Shown: positions 37,419-46,582 of the stretch, piece after piece | Position numbering within the stretch: the stretch's first letter is position 1 | Layout: each line of letters opens with the position of its first letter | NCBI RefSeq assembly: GCF_003020125.1 | Contig: NZ_PYFW01000011.1 | Location: 121,845 to 185,844 of the forward strand | Length of the DNA: 64,000 nt | Source: Bradyrhizobium sp. MOS003 | Lineage (GTDB): Bacteria; Pseudomonadota; Alphaproteobacteria; Rhizobiales; Xanthobacteraceae | Direction of reading: 5' to 3' | Position numbers and translations under genes: made by a program | The notes under the pieces: model-generated | What the model was told of the DNA's origin: nothing | Databases searched by the model: none | Seen by the model: the letters and a program-made list of their open reading frames with translations, nothing else

Positions 37419-38389
37419 AGACGTCCTCCACCATTTTCGTCGCCATCGTTGCCGCCGCACTCGGCGCCTACGGCTACTCGCTGCTGGCGCCCGCCACGCC
37501 CGCGCATAACGAGCACACCGAGCATTCCGAAAAGAAGCCGAACGACCATGTCGAGCAGGACGAGCATGGTGCCGACCGCATCCGCATCTCCGACGTCAAG
37601 CTCGCAGCCGCGGGCGTCACGCTTGCCGAGGCCGCGAGCGTCACGCTGACTGACACGCTCGCCTTCAACGGCATACTGCGCGCCAACCAGGAAGCCGTGG
37701 TGCAGGTGACGCCGCGCTTCCCGGGCCTTGTCAAATCGATCCAGAAGCGCATCGGCGACAAGGTCGGCAAGGAAGATCTGCTCGCCGCAATCGAGAGCAA
37801 CCAGAGCCTCACCGTCTACGAGCTGAAGGCGCCCCTTGCCGGCACGATCATCGAGCGGCAGATCTCGCTCGGCGAATACGCTTCCGAGCAGAAGCCGGCC
37901 TTCGTCGTCGCCGACCTCTCCACCATCTGGGTCGACCTATCGATCTACCGGCAGGACTTGAGGCGCGTCCGCCTCAACGACGAGGTGCTGATCGATCCCG
38001 ACGACGGCCGCGGCGAGATCAAGGGGACGATCTCCTACATGGCGCCGATCGGCTCCAGCGAGACCCAGACCGCACTGGCACGCGTGGTGTTGCAAAATCC
38101 CGACGGGCGCCTGCGGCCCGGGCTGTTCGTCACGGCCAAGCTGATCCTCACCGCCCGCAACGTCGCGGTCGCGGTGCGCAGGAGCGCGATCCAGACGCTG
38201 GAGAACCGGACCATCGTGTTCGTCCGCGAGGACGGCGACAAGATCGAGGCGCGGCCGGTCGAGCTTGGCGATTCCGATCCGCGCCATGTCGAGATCAAGG
38301 CGGGCCTGTCGGCCGGCGAGCATTACGTCGCCGAGAACAGCTTCGTCGTGAAGGCGGAGATGGGCAAGGGCGAGGCCGAACATGATTGA
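37415..38389 (+). CDS. Periplasmic adaptor (membrane fusion protein), CzcB type
   Basis: Adaptor linking the inner-membrane RND pump to the outer-membrane channel, 324 residues. One N-terminal hydrophobic helix is followed by a short acidic/His segment (six histidines between about residues 30 and 52), then barrel-sandwich and beta-barrel domains: V-T-P-R-F-P-G-L-V-K-S, A-P-L-A-G-T-I-I-E-R, and L-R-P-G-L-F-V-T-A-K. It lacks a long coiled-coil hairpin, as in CzcB/CusB relatives. It overlaps czcC-like and czcA-like genes at both ends, so translation is coupled. Confidence 0.9.
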   Translation: MKTSSTIFVAIVAAALGAYGYSLLAPATPAHNEHTEHSEKKPNDHVEQDEHGADRIRISDVKLAAAGVTLAEAASVTLTDTLAFNGILRANQEAVVQVTPRFPGLVKSIQKRIGDKVGKEDLLAAIESNQSLTVYELKAPLAGTIIERQISLGEYASEQKPAFVVADLSTIWVDLSIYRQDLRRVRLNDEVLIDPDDGRGEIKGTISYMAPIGSSETQTALARVVLQNPDGRLRPGLFVTAKLILTARNVAVAVRRSAIQTLENRTIVFVREDGDKIEARPVELGDSDPRHVEIKAGLSAGEHYVAENSFVVKAEMGKGEAEHD

Positions 38390-41300
38390 GCGCCTGATCG
38401 CCGCCTCGCTGCAACAGCGCTGGCTGGTCCTCCTGCTCGCGCTCGGCGCCGTCGCTTTCGGGGCCTGGAACTTCCAGCGCCTGCCGATCGACGCGGTGCC
38501 TGATATCACCAACATCCAGGTCCAGATCAACACGCGCGCACCCGGCTATTCGCCGCTCGAAACCGAGCAGCGCATCACCTTCCCCGTCGAGACCGCAATG
38601 GGCGGCCTGCCCAGGCTCGACTACACCCGCTCGCTGTCGCGCTACGGTCTCAGCCAGGTGACGGTCGTCTTCAAGGACGGCACCGACATCTTCTTCGCCC
38701 GCCAGCTCGTCGGCGAACGCATTCAGCAGGTCAAGGACCAGCTTCCGGCCGGCGTCGAGGTCGCGATGGGGCCGGTCTCGACCGGGCTCGGCGAAATCTT
38801 CATGTACACCGTCGAAGCCAAGAGGGACGACAAGACGGACGCGAAGACGCAAGGCGGCCACGACTATTCGCTGACCGATCTGCGCACCGTGCAGGACTGG
38901 ATCATCAAGCCGCAGCTTCGCAACGTGCCCGGAGTGATCGAGGTCAACACCATCGGCGGCTTCGAGCGGCAGTTCCACGTACTGCCGGACCCCGGCAAGC
39001 TGATGGCCTACCGGCTCGGCTTCCGCGACGTCATGACGGCGCTCGCCGCCAACAACGCCAATGTCGGAGCCGGCTATATCGAGCGCAACGGCGAGCAATA
39101 TCTGGTTCGCTCGCCGGGCCAGGTCGGCAACCTCAGTGAAATCCAGGACGTCGTGATCGGCTCGCGCGGCGGCAATCCCGTCAGGATCAGGGACGTCGCT
39201 GCTGTCACGGAAGGCCGCGACCTGCGCACGGGCGCTGCGACGCGCAATGGCGAGGAGACCGTGCTCGGCACCGCCATGCTGCTGATCGGCGAGAACAGCC
39301 GCACGGTGGCGCGCCGCGTCGCCGCTCGCCTGGACGAGATCGCCAAATCGCTGCCCGACGGCGTGGTGACGCGGACCGTCTACGACCGCACCGACCTGGT
39401 GGAAGCCACCGTCCGCACCGTCGAGAACAACCTGCTGGAAGGCGCGGCCCTGGTGGTGGCCGTGCTGTTCCTGATCCTCGGCAACATCCGCGCCGCGCTC
39501 GTCGTGGCCTGCGTCATTCCCCTGTCCATGGCGATGACGATATCGGGCATGGTCGAGACAAAAGTCAGCGCGAACCTGATGAGCCTCGGCGCCATCGACT
39601 TCGGCATCATCGTCGACGGCGCCGTGATCATCGTCGAGAATTGCCTGCGCATGCTGGCCGAGGCGCAACGCGAGAAAGGCGGGCTGCTCACGACCTCTGA
39701 GCGGCTGCGCGCGATCCTGCGCGGGTCGGGCGAGGTGATCAAGCCGAGCCTGTTCGGAACGCTGATCATCGCGGTGGTCTATCTGCCCGTGCTGACGCTG
39801 ACCGGCGTCGAGGGCAAGATGTTCACGCCGATGGCGCTGACCGTGCTGATGGCGCTCGGCGCGGCCGTGCTGTTCTCCGTCACCTTCGTGCCGGCGGCGG
39901 TCGCCATCTTCGTCACCGGCAAGGTGTCCGAGCACGAAAATCTGTTCATGCGGATGGCCAAGCGCGCCTATCTCCCCCTGCTCCGCTTCGCCATCGACAA
40001 CCGGGTCGCGGTCGCCGTCATGGCCGCACTCATCGTGGTCGCAAGCGGAATCGCTGCGTCGCGGATGGGCGGCGAGTTCATTCCGAGCCTGGACGAAGGT
40101 GACGTCGCGCTGGCCTCGATCCGGATTCCCGGCACCAGTCTGACGCAATCGCTGGACCTGCAGAAGGCGCTGGAAAAGCGCGTCATGCAGATTCCGGAGG
40201 TGAAGGAGTTCTTCACCCGCATCGGCACCGCCGAGATCGCTACCGACCCGATGTCGCCGGCACAGACCGACGGCTACGTCATGTTGAAACCGCGCGCCGA
40301 ATGGCCCGACCCGGGCAAATCGAAAACGGAGGTGATCGAGGCGATCGACAAGGCCGCCGACGAGATTCCCGGCAGCGCCTACGAAATCTCCCAGCCGATC
40401 CAGTTCCGGGTCAACGAGCTGATCTCGGGGGTGCGCACCGACGTCGGCGTCAAGATCTTCGGCGATGACCTCGACATCCTGCAAGGCGCGGCCAAGCAGG
40501 TCGAGGCCGCGATCCGCGGTATCCGCGGCGCCAGCGACGTCAAGATCGAGCAGGTCGCAGGGCTTCCGATCCTCACCGTCCGCCTCGATCGCCAGGCGCT
40601 CGCCCGCTACGGCCTCAGCGTCAGCGAGGTGCAGGGCATCGTCGAGATTGCGGTCGGCGGCAAGTCGGCCGGCAAGCTGTTCGAAGGCGATCGCCGTTTC
40701 GACATCGTGGTGCGCCTGCCCGAATATTTGCGCGGCAATCTCGAGGCGATCCGGGCGATCCCGATTCCGCTGCCGCCCGGCGAGGACGCCGCAACCGGCA
40801 CGGCCATTCGCACCGCGCTGGCCGCCTCTCCCCTCGCCCAGATGCGCTATGTGCCGCTGTCGTCGGTTGCCACCGTCGACGCGACGCCCGGGCCGAACCA
40901 GATCAGCCGCGAGAACGGCAAGCGGCGCATCGTCGTCACCGCCAATGTCCGCGCGCGCGATCTCGGCTCCTTCGTCACTGACGCCGAGGCGGCGGTGGCA
41001 GAGAAGGTCAAGCTGCCGCCCGGCTACTGGATCGGCTGGGGCGGCCAGTTCGAGCAGCTGGTTTCCGCCACCAAGCGGCTGACGATCGTGGTGCCGGTGG
41101 CGCTGCTACTGGTGTTCCTGCTGCTGTTCATGGGCATGGGATCGGTGGCCGATGCGGCGCTGGTATTCTCAGGCGTGCCGCTGGCGCTGACCGGCGGCGT
41201 GGCGGCGCTGCTGCTGCGCGATATTCCGCTCTCGATCAGCGCCGGTGTCGGCTTCATCGCGCTGTCGGGCGTCGCCGTGCTCAACGGCCTCGTCATCATC

Positions 41301-41612
41301 GCCTTCATCGAGCGGCTGCGCAGCGAGGGGCGGCCCGTCGCGGAGGCCGTACGCGAGGGCGCGCTGACGCGGCTGCGGCCGGTGCTGATGACCGCGCTGG
41401 TCGCTTCCCTCGGCTTCGTGCCGATGGCGCTTGCGACCGGTGCCGGCGCCGAGGTGCAGCGGCCGCTGGCGACCGTGGTGATCGGCGGCATCATCTCCTC
41501 GACCATCCTGACATTGCTGGTGCTGCCGGCGCTCTACGTGTTGTTCCGCCGTGACGTGGCACGCGAAACGCCTACAATGGCGCCTGATTTGGCGGCGTCC
41601 GGGGAGCGCTAG
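38382..41612 (+). CDS. Heavy-metal efflux RND transporter, CzcA/CnrA type (HME)
   Basis: Proton-driven inner-membrane pump of 1076 residues with the RND layout of 12 helices and two large periplasmic loops. Helix 4 carries D-F-G-I-I-V-D-G-A-V-I-I-V-E-N with D406, D412 and E419, the pattern of HME pumps for divalent cations (Zn, Co, Cd, Ni) and unlike the Cu/Ag class. The N-terminus A-V-A-F-G-A-W-N and L-P-I-D-A-V-P-D-I-T-N is typical of CzcA. Exact metal specificity cannot be read from the sequence. Confidence 0.94.
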   Translation: MIERLIAASLQQRWLVLLLALGAVAFGAWNFQRLPIDAVPDITNIQVQINTRAPGYSPLETEQRITFPVETAMGGLPRLDYTRSLSRYGLSQVTVVFKDGTDIFFARQLVGERIQQVKDQLPAGVEVAMGPVSTGLGEIFMYTVEAKRDDKTDAKTQGGHDYSLTDLRTVQDWIIKPQLRNVPGVIEVNTIGGFERQFHVLPDPGKLMAYRLGFRDVMTALAANNANVGAGYIERNGEQYLVRSPGQVGNLSEIQDVVIGSRGGNPVRIRDVAAVTEGRDLRTGAATRNGEETVLGTAMLLIGENSRTVARRVAARLDEIAKSLPDGVVTRTVYDRTDLVEATVRTVENNLLEGAALVVAVLFLILGNIRAALVVACVIPLSMAMTISGMVETKVSANLMSLGAIDFGIIVDGAVIIVENCLRMLAEAQREKGGLLTTSERLRAILRGSGEVIKPSLFGTLIIAVVYLPVLTLTGVEGKMFTPMALTVLMALGAAVLFSVTFVPAAVAIFVTGKVSEHENLFMRMAKRAYLPLLRFAIDNRVAVAVMAALIVVASGIAASRMGGEFIPSLDEGDVALASIRIPGTSLTQSLDLQKALEKRVMQIPEVKEFFTRIGTAEIATDPMSPAQTDGYVMLKPRAEWPDPGKSKTEVIEAIDKAADEIPGSAYEISQPIQFRVNELISGVRTDVGVKIFGDDLDILQGAAKQVEAAIRGIRGASDVKIEQVAGLPILTVRLDRQALARYGLSVSEVQGIVEIAVGGKSAGKLFEGDRRFDIVVRLPEYLRGNLEAIRAIPIPLPPGEDAATGTAIRTALAASPLAQMRYVPLSSVATVDATPGPNQISRENGKRRIVVTANVRARDLGSFVTDAEAAVAEKVKLPPGYWIGWGGQFEQLVSATKRLTIVVPVALLLVFLLLFMGMGSVADAALVFSGVPLALTGGVAALLLRDIPLSISAGVGFIALSGVAVLNGLVIIAFIERLRSEGRPVAEAVREGALTRLRPVLMTALVASLGFVPMALATGAGAEVQRPLATVVIGGIISSTILTLLVLPALYVLFRRDVARETPTMAPDLAASGER

Positions 41613-41614
41613 AA

Positions 41615-42571
41615 GTGGGCAGCCACGACCATCACGGTCATCACCACCATGATCATGGCGATCACGGTCACGACCACAGTCGAGGCCATGTCCATGCGCC
41701 CGCGAATTTCGGCAAGGCGTTCGCGATCGGCATTGCGCTCAACACCGCGCTGGTCGTGGCCGAAGCGATCTACGGCTATCTCGGCAATTCCACTGCGCTT
41801 CTCGCGGACGCCGGCCATAATTTGTCCGACGTGCTCGGCCTGGTCGTGGCCTGGGGCGCCTCGATCGCGGCGCGGCGGGCGCCGAGCGGCCGCTTCACCT
41901 ATGGCTTTCGCGCCTCCACGATTCTGGCGGCGCTGGCGAACGCGGTTTTCCTGCTGGTCGCGACCGGCGCGATCGGCTGGGAGGCAATCCTGCGGCTGCG
42001 CGAGCCGGAGCCGGTCGCAGGCGTCACTGTCATGGTGGTCGCCGGGATCGGCATCCTCATCAACGGTTTTACCGCCATGCTGTTCGCGCGCGGGCGCAAG
42101 GACGACATCAACATCGAGGGCGCGTATCTGCACATGGCCGCCGACGCCGCGGTCTCGCTCGGCGTCGTGGTCTCCGCGGCGTTGATCATCTGGACCGGCT
42201 GGCTCTGGCTCGATCCCCTCACCAGCCTCGTCATCTGCGCCACCATCCTCTGGAGCACGACCAGCCTGTTGCGCGGCTCCATCGACATGTCGATGGCGGC
42301 AGCCCCCAGGGGCACCGATCTTGCCGCGATCAGAGGCCTCCTGCTCGCGCGTCCCGGCGTGTCCGCGATCCACGATCTCCACGTCTGGCCGATCTCGACC
42401 ACCGAGACGGCCCTGACCTGCCACCTCGTCATGCCCACCGGGGCCGGCGATGCCTTCCTGATGGAGACGGCGCAACTGCTGAAGACGATCCATCGCATCG
42501 GCCACGCCACGCTTCAGGTCGAGACCCATCCGGACAATGGCTGCGCGCTGGCGCCGGATGATGTGGTGTGA
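41615..42571 (+). CDS. Cation diffusion facilitator (CzcD-like) with His-rich N-terminus
   Basis: Inner-membrane divalent-cation/proton antiporter of 318 residues and six helices. The transport-site pairs H-N-L-S-D (helix 2) and H-M-A-A-D (helix 5) are the HxxxD motifs of Zn-type CDF proteins. The first 27 residues contain 13 histidines, a metal-buffering extension; the C-terminal cytoplasmic domain (I-H-D-L-H-V-W-P-I) is present. The GTG at 41615 follows the RND gene by 2 bp, so it is the last gene of the efflux operon: CDF moves metal from cytoplasm to periplasm and the RND complex expels it. Confidence 0.93.
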   Translation: MGSHDHHGHHHHDHGDHGHDHSRGHVHAPANFGKAFAIGIALNTALVVAEAIYGYLGNSTALLADAGHNLSDVLGLVVAWGASIAARRAPSGRFTYGFRASTILAALANAVFLLVATGAIGWEAILRLREPEPVAGVTVMVVAGIGILINGFTAMLFARGRKDDINIEGAYLHMAADAAVSLGVVVSAALIIWTGWLWLDPLTSLVICATILWSTTSLLRGSIDMSMAAAPRGTDLAAIRGLLLARPGVSAIHDLHVWPISTTETALTCHLVMPTGAGDAFLMETAQLLKTIHRIGHATLQVETHPDNGCALAPDDVV

Positions 42572-42577
42572 CCGCGC

Positions 42578-44245
42578 TTAGGCTTTGTCGCGATCGGCCC
42601 GGCCGGCTCTGGCCCTGGCTCCGAGCCAATCGAACACCACACTCCCCAGGATCGCGCTCGAGCCGGCGAGGAAGGGAATGACGTAATACGCGTAGCGATT
42701 GAGCCCATAAATGAGAAAGGTCGGAAACGCGGCGCTGACCATCGCCAGCAGGATCATTAATGTGCCACCGGCGACGAGGCGGCCGCTCGGCCACCGAACC
42801 AAACCCGCATGGCTCGCAGGGACGCCAATCAGAAACACGAGAGCGAGGCCGAGTGTCGCCGAGGACAGCCACCAGATCAGACCCGGAAAATCGTCGTATT
42901 CGGTCGAAACCTGCAACCCGCAGCACAGCGCGACCAGATCCGAGCTCGGCGCGTAGCCACGCGCAAAGAGACGGTTCAGGTTGAGCTGAAACCGATCCGC
43001 GGTCGGCAGCAGCCGCGACAATGGCCCGTAGGGTTTGTAATAGTCCTGAATCAGCTGTCCGGGCTTCAACCCGGTCGGGCTGCCAAAAAACGGGAACCTG
43101 TCGCGTTCCGTGAAGAACTCGTAGCCCTGCGGACTGGGCGTCCGCCGCGCGACCGAATTTGCGTCGAACAGCAGGAAGAACATCTCCCGGAGAAAGTGTT
43201 TCGTGAAGTGTCGATAGAGCGTCGACGGCGTCGTCAGCGTTTCCACGAAGATGTCACGCACCACCCTCTCGAGATCCGTATCGCTGTCGCCGGCCTTCGC
43301 CAGCCGGTGCATCGCCCCGAACGGCCACTGATAGACCTCGATGTCGGGCCATCCCCGAGGCGTGTCTTCGGCACGCATCTGCTCGACGTACCCCCGCGCC
43401 TGCGCCTTCCGGTCGAGATGAACGCCGTGCTCGAAATCGCCGGAATAGCCGACCACGAAGGCCATCACGGCCAGGGTCTCGTTGCCGGCGGGGCGCTTGC
43501 TGATCGCCAGATTGATCGCCGCCGGCGTCAGATAGACGACTGATGCGAGAAGGCCTGCCAGGGCAAGCACGCCGAGCCGGCGCGGGAGCCCTGCGTCCAG
43601 CACCACCACCAGCCACAACAGAATGATGGCAGCCTGTCCTACCGCCGCCGACCGGCAGGTCATCACGGCACCGAGCGTCAAGCCCACGGCCGCAGCCGCG
43701 GGCAACGCCGGCCACTTCCTCAATGCCGCGCCCGCGGCGATGAAGGCCGCAAGACTGACCAGGAAGTTGGAGATCGTCTCCGCCCCGATCGTATTGTCGT
43801 AATGGACGATACGCCCATGCAGCGCCGCAAGACAAAAAGCCAGCAGCGCGAAGAAGCGCGGCGCGCCGGCAAAACGCACGACCCCTGCAACGAAAAGCGC
43901 GGTGCCGACGCTCATCAGGTGCTGCGCGATGACGAACACGAGGATGTGCGGGCCGAACAGTTTCGATAGCAGCGCAAGGAAGGCGGCCACGCCATACGGC
44001 CGCTTCATCACATCCTCGAGATATTGTCCTCTCAGGATGGATTCGGTCTGGATGATATAGGCCGCACTGTCCTCATGGATGAAGTGATCCGGCCAGTTCA
44101 TCATGAAAGCCAAGTGAACCATCAGGGCCAAGCCGATTGCACACGCCCAGATCCAGAACCACGCGACGGAGTTTGCCCACGCGAGCAAGGGAGGCAGAAG
44201 ACCACGGCGCTGGCCCGGTGTTCGATTCACTATCAATCTCCGCAA
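42578..44245 (-). CDS. Multi-span membrane protein, glycosyltransferase family 39/83-like
   Basis: A 555-residue protein with about 11-12 hydrophobic helices. After the first helix there is a periplasmic loop with H-E-D-S-A-A-Y-I-I-Q-T-E-S-I-L-R-G, which resembles the catalytic acidic loop of lipid-linked sugar transferases (PMT/ArnT superfamily). A soluble portion (about residues 285-410) sits between membrane blocks. The assignment is by overall layout and loop position only; the donor and acceptor are unknown. It is convergent with the CDF gene (6 bp between stops) and lies next to an acyltransferase gene, suggesting a cell-surface polysaccharide role. Confidence 0.6.
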   Translation of the reverse strand: MRRLIVNRTPGQRRGLLPPLLAWANSVAWFWIWACAIGLALMVHLAFMMNWPDHFIHEDSAAYIIQTESILRGQYLEDVMKRPYGVAAFLALLSKLFGPHILVFVIAQHLMSVGTALFVAGVVRFAGAPRFFALLAFCLAALHGRIVHYDNTIGAETISNFLVSLAAFIAAGAALRKWPALPAAAAVGLTLGAVMTCRSAAVGQAAIILLWLVVVLDAGLPRRLGVLALAGLLASVVYLTPAAINLAISKRPAGNETLAVMAFVVGYSGDFEHGVHLDRKAQARGYVEQMRAEDTPRGWPDIEVYQWPFGAMHRLAKAGDSDTDLERVVRDIFVETLTTPSTLYRHFTKHFLREMFFLLFDANSVARRTPSPQGYEFFTERDRFPFFGSPTGLKPGQLIQDYYKPYGPLSRLLPTADRFQLNLNRLFARGYAPSSDLVALCCGLQVSTEYDDFPGLIWWLSSATLGLALVFLIGVPASHAGLVRWPSGRLVAGGTLMILLAMVSAAFPTFLIYGLNRYAYYVIPFLAGSSAILGSVVFDWLGARARAGRADRDKA

Positions 44246-44280
44246 GCGATTCGCTCGATAAGTCTTGCCGCGATGTTAGG

Positions 44281-45306
44281 TTATGCTGAAGCCTGGCTCG
44301 CTGGCGAGGACGAGACCTTTGAACGGCGCGCCAGCCAGCGAGCTGCCCAACGATTGATCGGCCGTTCGAATAAGATCCAGGACCCCGACGCGATAACGAG
44401 GACCAGCACCAGCAGGCTCCAGCGCCAGACCTCGCCGTTCGCCGTGTCGAAGTGCCTCCACGCAGCCAGCCACGGCAGGAACATGAACACAGGCCAATGC
44501 CACACATAAATGCCGTAAGAGATGTCCCCAAGCCAGACGAACAAGCGCGGCGCATATGGCAGGAGCGCCAAGCCGGCAACGGCCAGACAGCACGCCAGCG
44601 GCGTCGACCATATCGTCAGTTGCGGACCAAAAATGTAGGCGACGCTCGCCAGAGCGAGAAACCCCAGACTGGAGATCCAGCGCTGCGACAGCCGTGAGAC
44701 CATCATGTAGGCGAACACGCCCGCGGCGAAGTCGGCGTAGTGACCGTCGGCGACACGAGATATGATCGGCGGCTGCGGCTCGATGCCGCGTCCGATCCAA
44801 GTGGCGGCGATGCACCAGACGAACAACAGCCGGGGTCCGCCAAGCGGGATGAGCACGGCGGAGACGAGATAGAAAATCACCTCGTACTCGAGCGTCCAGC
44901 CCACGGCATTCATCGGGGCGGGCTGCGGAACGATCAGCAGCGACCACACTATCCGTCCCAGCTCGATCTCCTGCGGCGGCCCTCCGATGCTGCGGCTAAA
45001 GAACACGATCATGACCAGAGTCGCGAGCGCATTGAGAGGGTAGATGCGGAAGAAGCGTTTGGCGAGGAAACTGAAATTCGTGTAGTCCGGCGCGGCCGAG
45101 ACGTAGCAGACAATAAATCCTGAGATAGCGAAGAAGAGGTCAACGCCGTCGGCGCCGCGAGCTGCCAGAAACTTCCAGGTGGCTAGCTGCGACGGGTCGA
45201 AATAGACCAGCGCGAGGTGCGTGTGAAAGTAGAACACCGCCAGAGCAGCGATCGCGCGCCCAAGCTGCACGCCCGGCAGCCGACCGTGAAGCGGAGCCTT
45301 TCCCAT
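44281..45306 (-). CDS. Acyltransferase family 3 membrane protein
   Basis: Inner-membrane O-acyltransferase of about 341 residues and ten helices, the type that acetylates exopolysaccharide, Nod factor or O-antigen. Signatures are the N-terminal L-P-G-V-Q-L-G-R-A-I-A-A-L-A-V with F-Y-F-H, D-L-F-F-A-I-S-G-F-I at about 60, and R-F-F-R-I-Y-P-L-N-A. The catalytic histidine is probably that in F-Y-F-H-T-H. The ATG at 45306 is chosen over upstream frames because it places the motif at the standard distance. It precedes the glycosyltransferase-like gene by 35 bp on the same strand. Confidence 0.88.
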   Translation of the reverse strand: MGKAPLHGRLPGVQLGRAIAALAVFYFHTHLALVYFDPSQLATWKFLAARGADGVDLFFAISGFIVCYVSAAPDYTNFSFLAKRFFRIYPLNALATLVMIVFFSRSIGGPPQEIELGRIVWSLLIVPQPAPMNAVGWTLEYEVIFYLVSAVLIPLGGPRLLFVWCIAATWIGRGIEPQPPIISRVADGHYADFAAGVFAYMMVSRLSQRWISSLGFLALASVAYIFGPQLTIWSTPLACCLAVAGLALLPYAPRLFVWLGDISYGIYVWHWPVFMFLPWLAAWRHFDTANGEVWRWSLLVLVLVIASGSWILFERPINRWAARWLARRSKVSSSPASQASA

Positions 45307-45395
45307 CCCGTCTCGTCCTAGCAGCGCACACAACCTCGCGCAACGAGGCACAACTCGGCCTGGCCGCTCATGAGAACTCCCGAGGCCCTGCAGCC

Positions 45396-46256
45396 CTACG
45401 CCGCCTTCGCGGTCACGATCCAGATCGCGCCTTGCAACGCGACGCTCTGCCCCTTCTGGAACGGCGCGAGCATCTCGCGAATCGAGGCTTTTGCGGCCGC
45501 GTACGTCTCCGGCGGATGTCCCTGCAGCGCACGGCTGGCGGGGCCGATCTGCAAGGCGCCATCCACCGCGGCATCGAGGCCGCCGCCGATCGCGACGTCC
45601 ATCGGAAAATTATGGGGCTCCATCGCCATGTCGACGAAGCCGGCGCCCTTCAGGATGCGCATCACACGTTCTTCCAAGGCGAAGGCGAACGGGCCCGGCT
45701 CCTCCGGCCCGACCGGCGGCATCTTCGGCACGTGCTTGTAGACCGCCATCAGCGGCGCCATCATCCACGGGTTCTCCTTGGGCTCGCGCCAGCAGGCGAA
45801 GGCGAGGCGCCCGGTCGGCTTCAGCGCGCGGCGAAGATTTGTGAAGGACGCAATGGGATCGGCAAAGAACATCACGCCGAACCGCGAGGCGAGCAGATCG
45901 AAGCTCGCCGGCTCGAACGGATGCACCGTCGCATCCGCAAGCACGAAATCGAGCGGCAGGCCTTTTGGCGCAAACGCGCGCGCCTGCGACAGCATCGGTT
46001 CGGAGACGTCGAGGCCAAGCGCGAACCCGTCGGGCGCCACCGCCTTGGCGAACGCGAACGTCGTCGCACCGGAGCCGCAGCCGACATCGAGGACGCGCTC
46101 GCCTGGCTTCGGTTTTGCGCGGTCGATCAGCGCCTCGGCAATCGGTCCGAGCAGGCTCTCCTGCGCCGCATGGCGATCGGCCCAGCGCTGGCCGCTCGGG
46201 CCGTTCCAATAGGCGATCTGGTCGGCGTTTTGCTCGTGTCCGCTGGGCTGTTGCAT
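45396..46256 (-). CDS. Class I SAM-dependent methyltransferase (UbiE/type 11)
   Basis: A 286-residue Rossmann methyltransferase. The SAM motif V-L-D-V-G-C-G-S-G-A-T-T is at about residues 43-54, the acidic end of strand 2 in A-L-G-L-D-V-S, and F-D-L-L-A-S-R-F-G-V-M-F-F marks motif IV. The N-terminus N-A-D-Q-I-A-Y-W-N-G-P-S-G-Q-R-W is typical of a widespread group of unknown substrate. The ATG at 46256 is preferred; one five codons upstream (46271) is also possible. Confidence 0.85.
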   Translation of the reverse strand: MQQPSGHEQNADQIAYWNGPSGQRWADRHAAQESLLGPIAEALIDRAKPKPGERVLDVGCGSGATTFAFAKAVAPDGFALGLDVSEPMLSQARAFAPKGLPLDFVLADATVHPFEPASFDLLASRFGVMFFADPIASFTNLRRALKPTGRLAFACWREPKENPWMMAPLMAVYKHVPKMPPVGPEEPGPFAFALEERVMRILKGAGFVDMAMEPHNFPMDVAIGGGLDAAVDGALQIGPASRALQGHPPETYAAAKASIREMLAPFQKGQSVALQGAIWIVTAKAA

Positions 46257-46417
46257 GGTGTCCCCGGTCATTCCCATTCGCGATGCCGCTCGTCGCAGCT
46301 CTGCAACCACACCGCGGCGATACCACGTCCGGATGTCCAGCGCACCTTTTCGGGAGCCAAAGCGGCTTGTGCGCCGCTTCTCCGAACGCGCGGCTCTGAA
46401 GCTGATGTTGGGCTACG

Positions 46418-46456
46418 CGGGCTTGCCGAGCCGTAGCTCGCGAAGCGGGCGAAGGC
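46418..46456. repeat. Possible dispersed repeat abutting tRNA-Val
   Basis: The stretch CCGTAGCTCGCGAAGCGGGC and the following GAAGGCT, immediately 3' of the tRNA gene, resembles a motif I associate with dispersed repeats in Bradyrhizobium-type genomes. Only one copy is in this window, so the assignment is from memory and weak. Confidence 0.3.
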
Positions 46457-46533
46457 TGGTGGGCGGTCACGGATTCGAACCGCGGACCCTCTCGGTGTAA
46501 ACGAGATGCTCTAACCAGCTGAGCTAACCGCCC
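46457..46533 (-). tRNA. tRNA-Val (anticodon TAC)
   Basis: A 77-nt cloverleaf with encoded CCA on the minus strand. Acceptor arms GGGCGGT and ACCGCCC pair fully, D-arm AGCTCAGCTGGTTAGAGC, anticodon stem TCTCG/CGAGA with loop TTTACAC (anticodon TAC), T-arm GCGGTTCGAATCCGT. Discriminator A fits valine. Confidence 0.97.
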
Positions 46534-46582
46534 CTCGCCTCGCCTCTTTATCCCTACCCGCCCTTGGTCGGCAAGCCCGACC

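Noticed and set aside
38295..40484. 729-codon minus-strand open frame opposite the RND pump gene
   Set aside because: Antisense shadow; the plus-strand protein has all expected HME-RND motifs.
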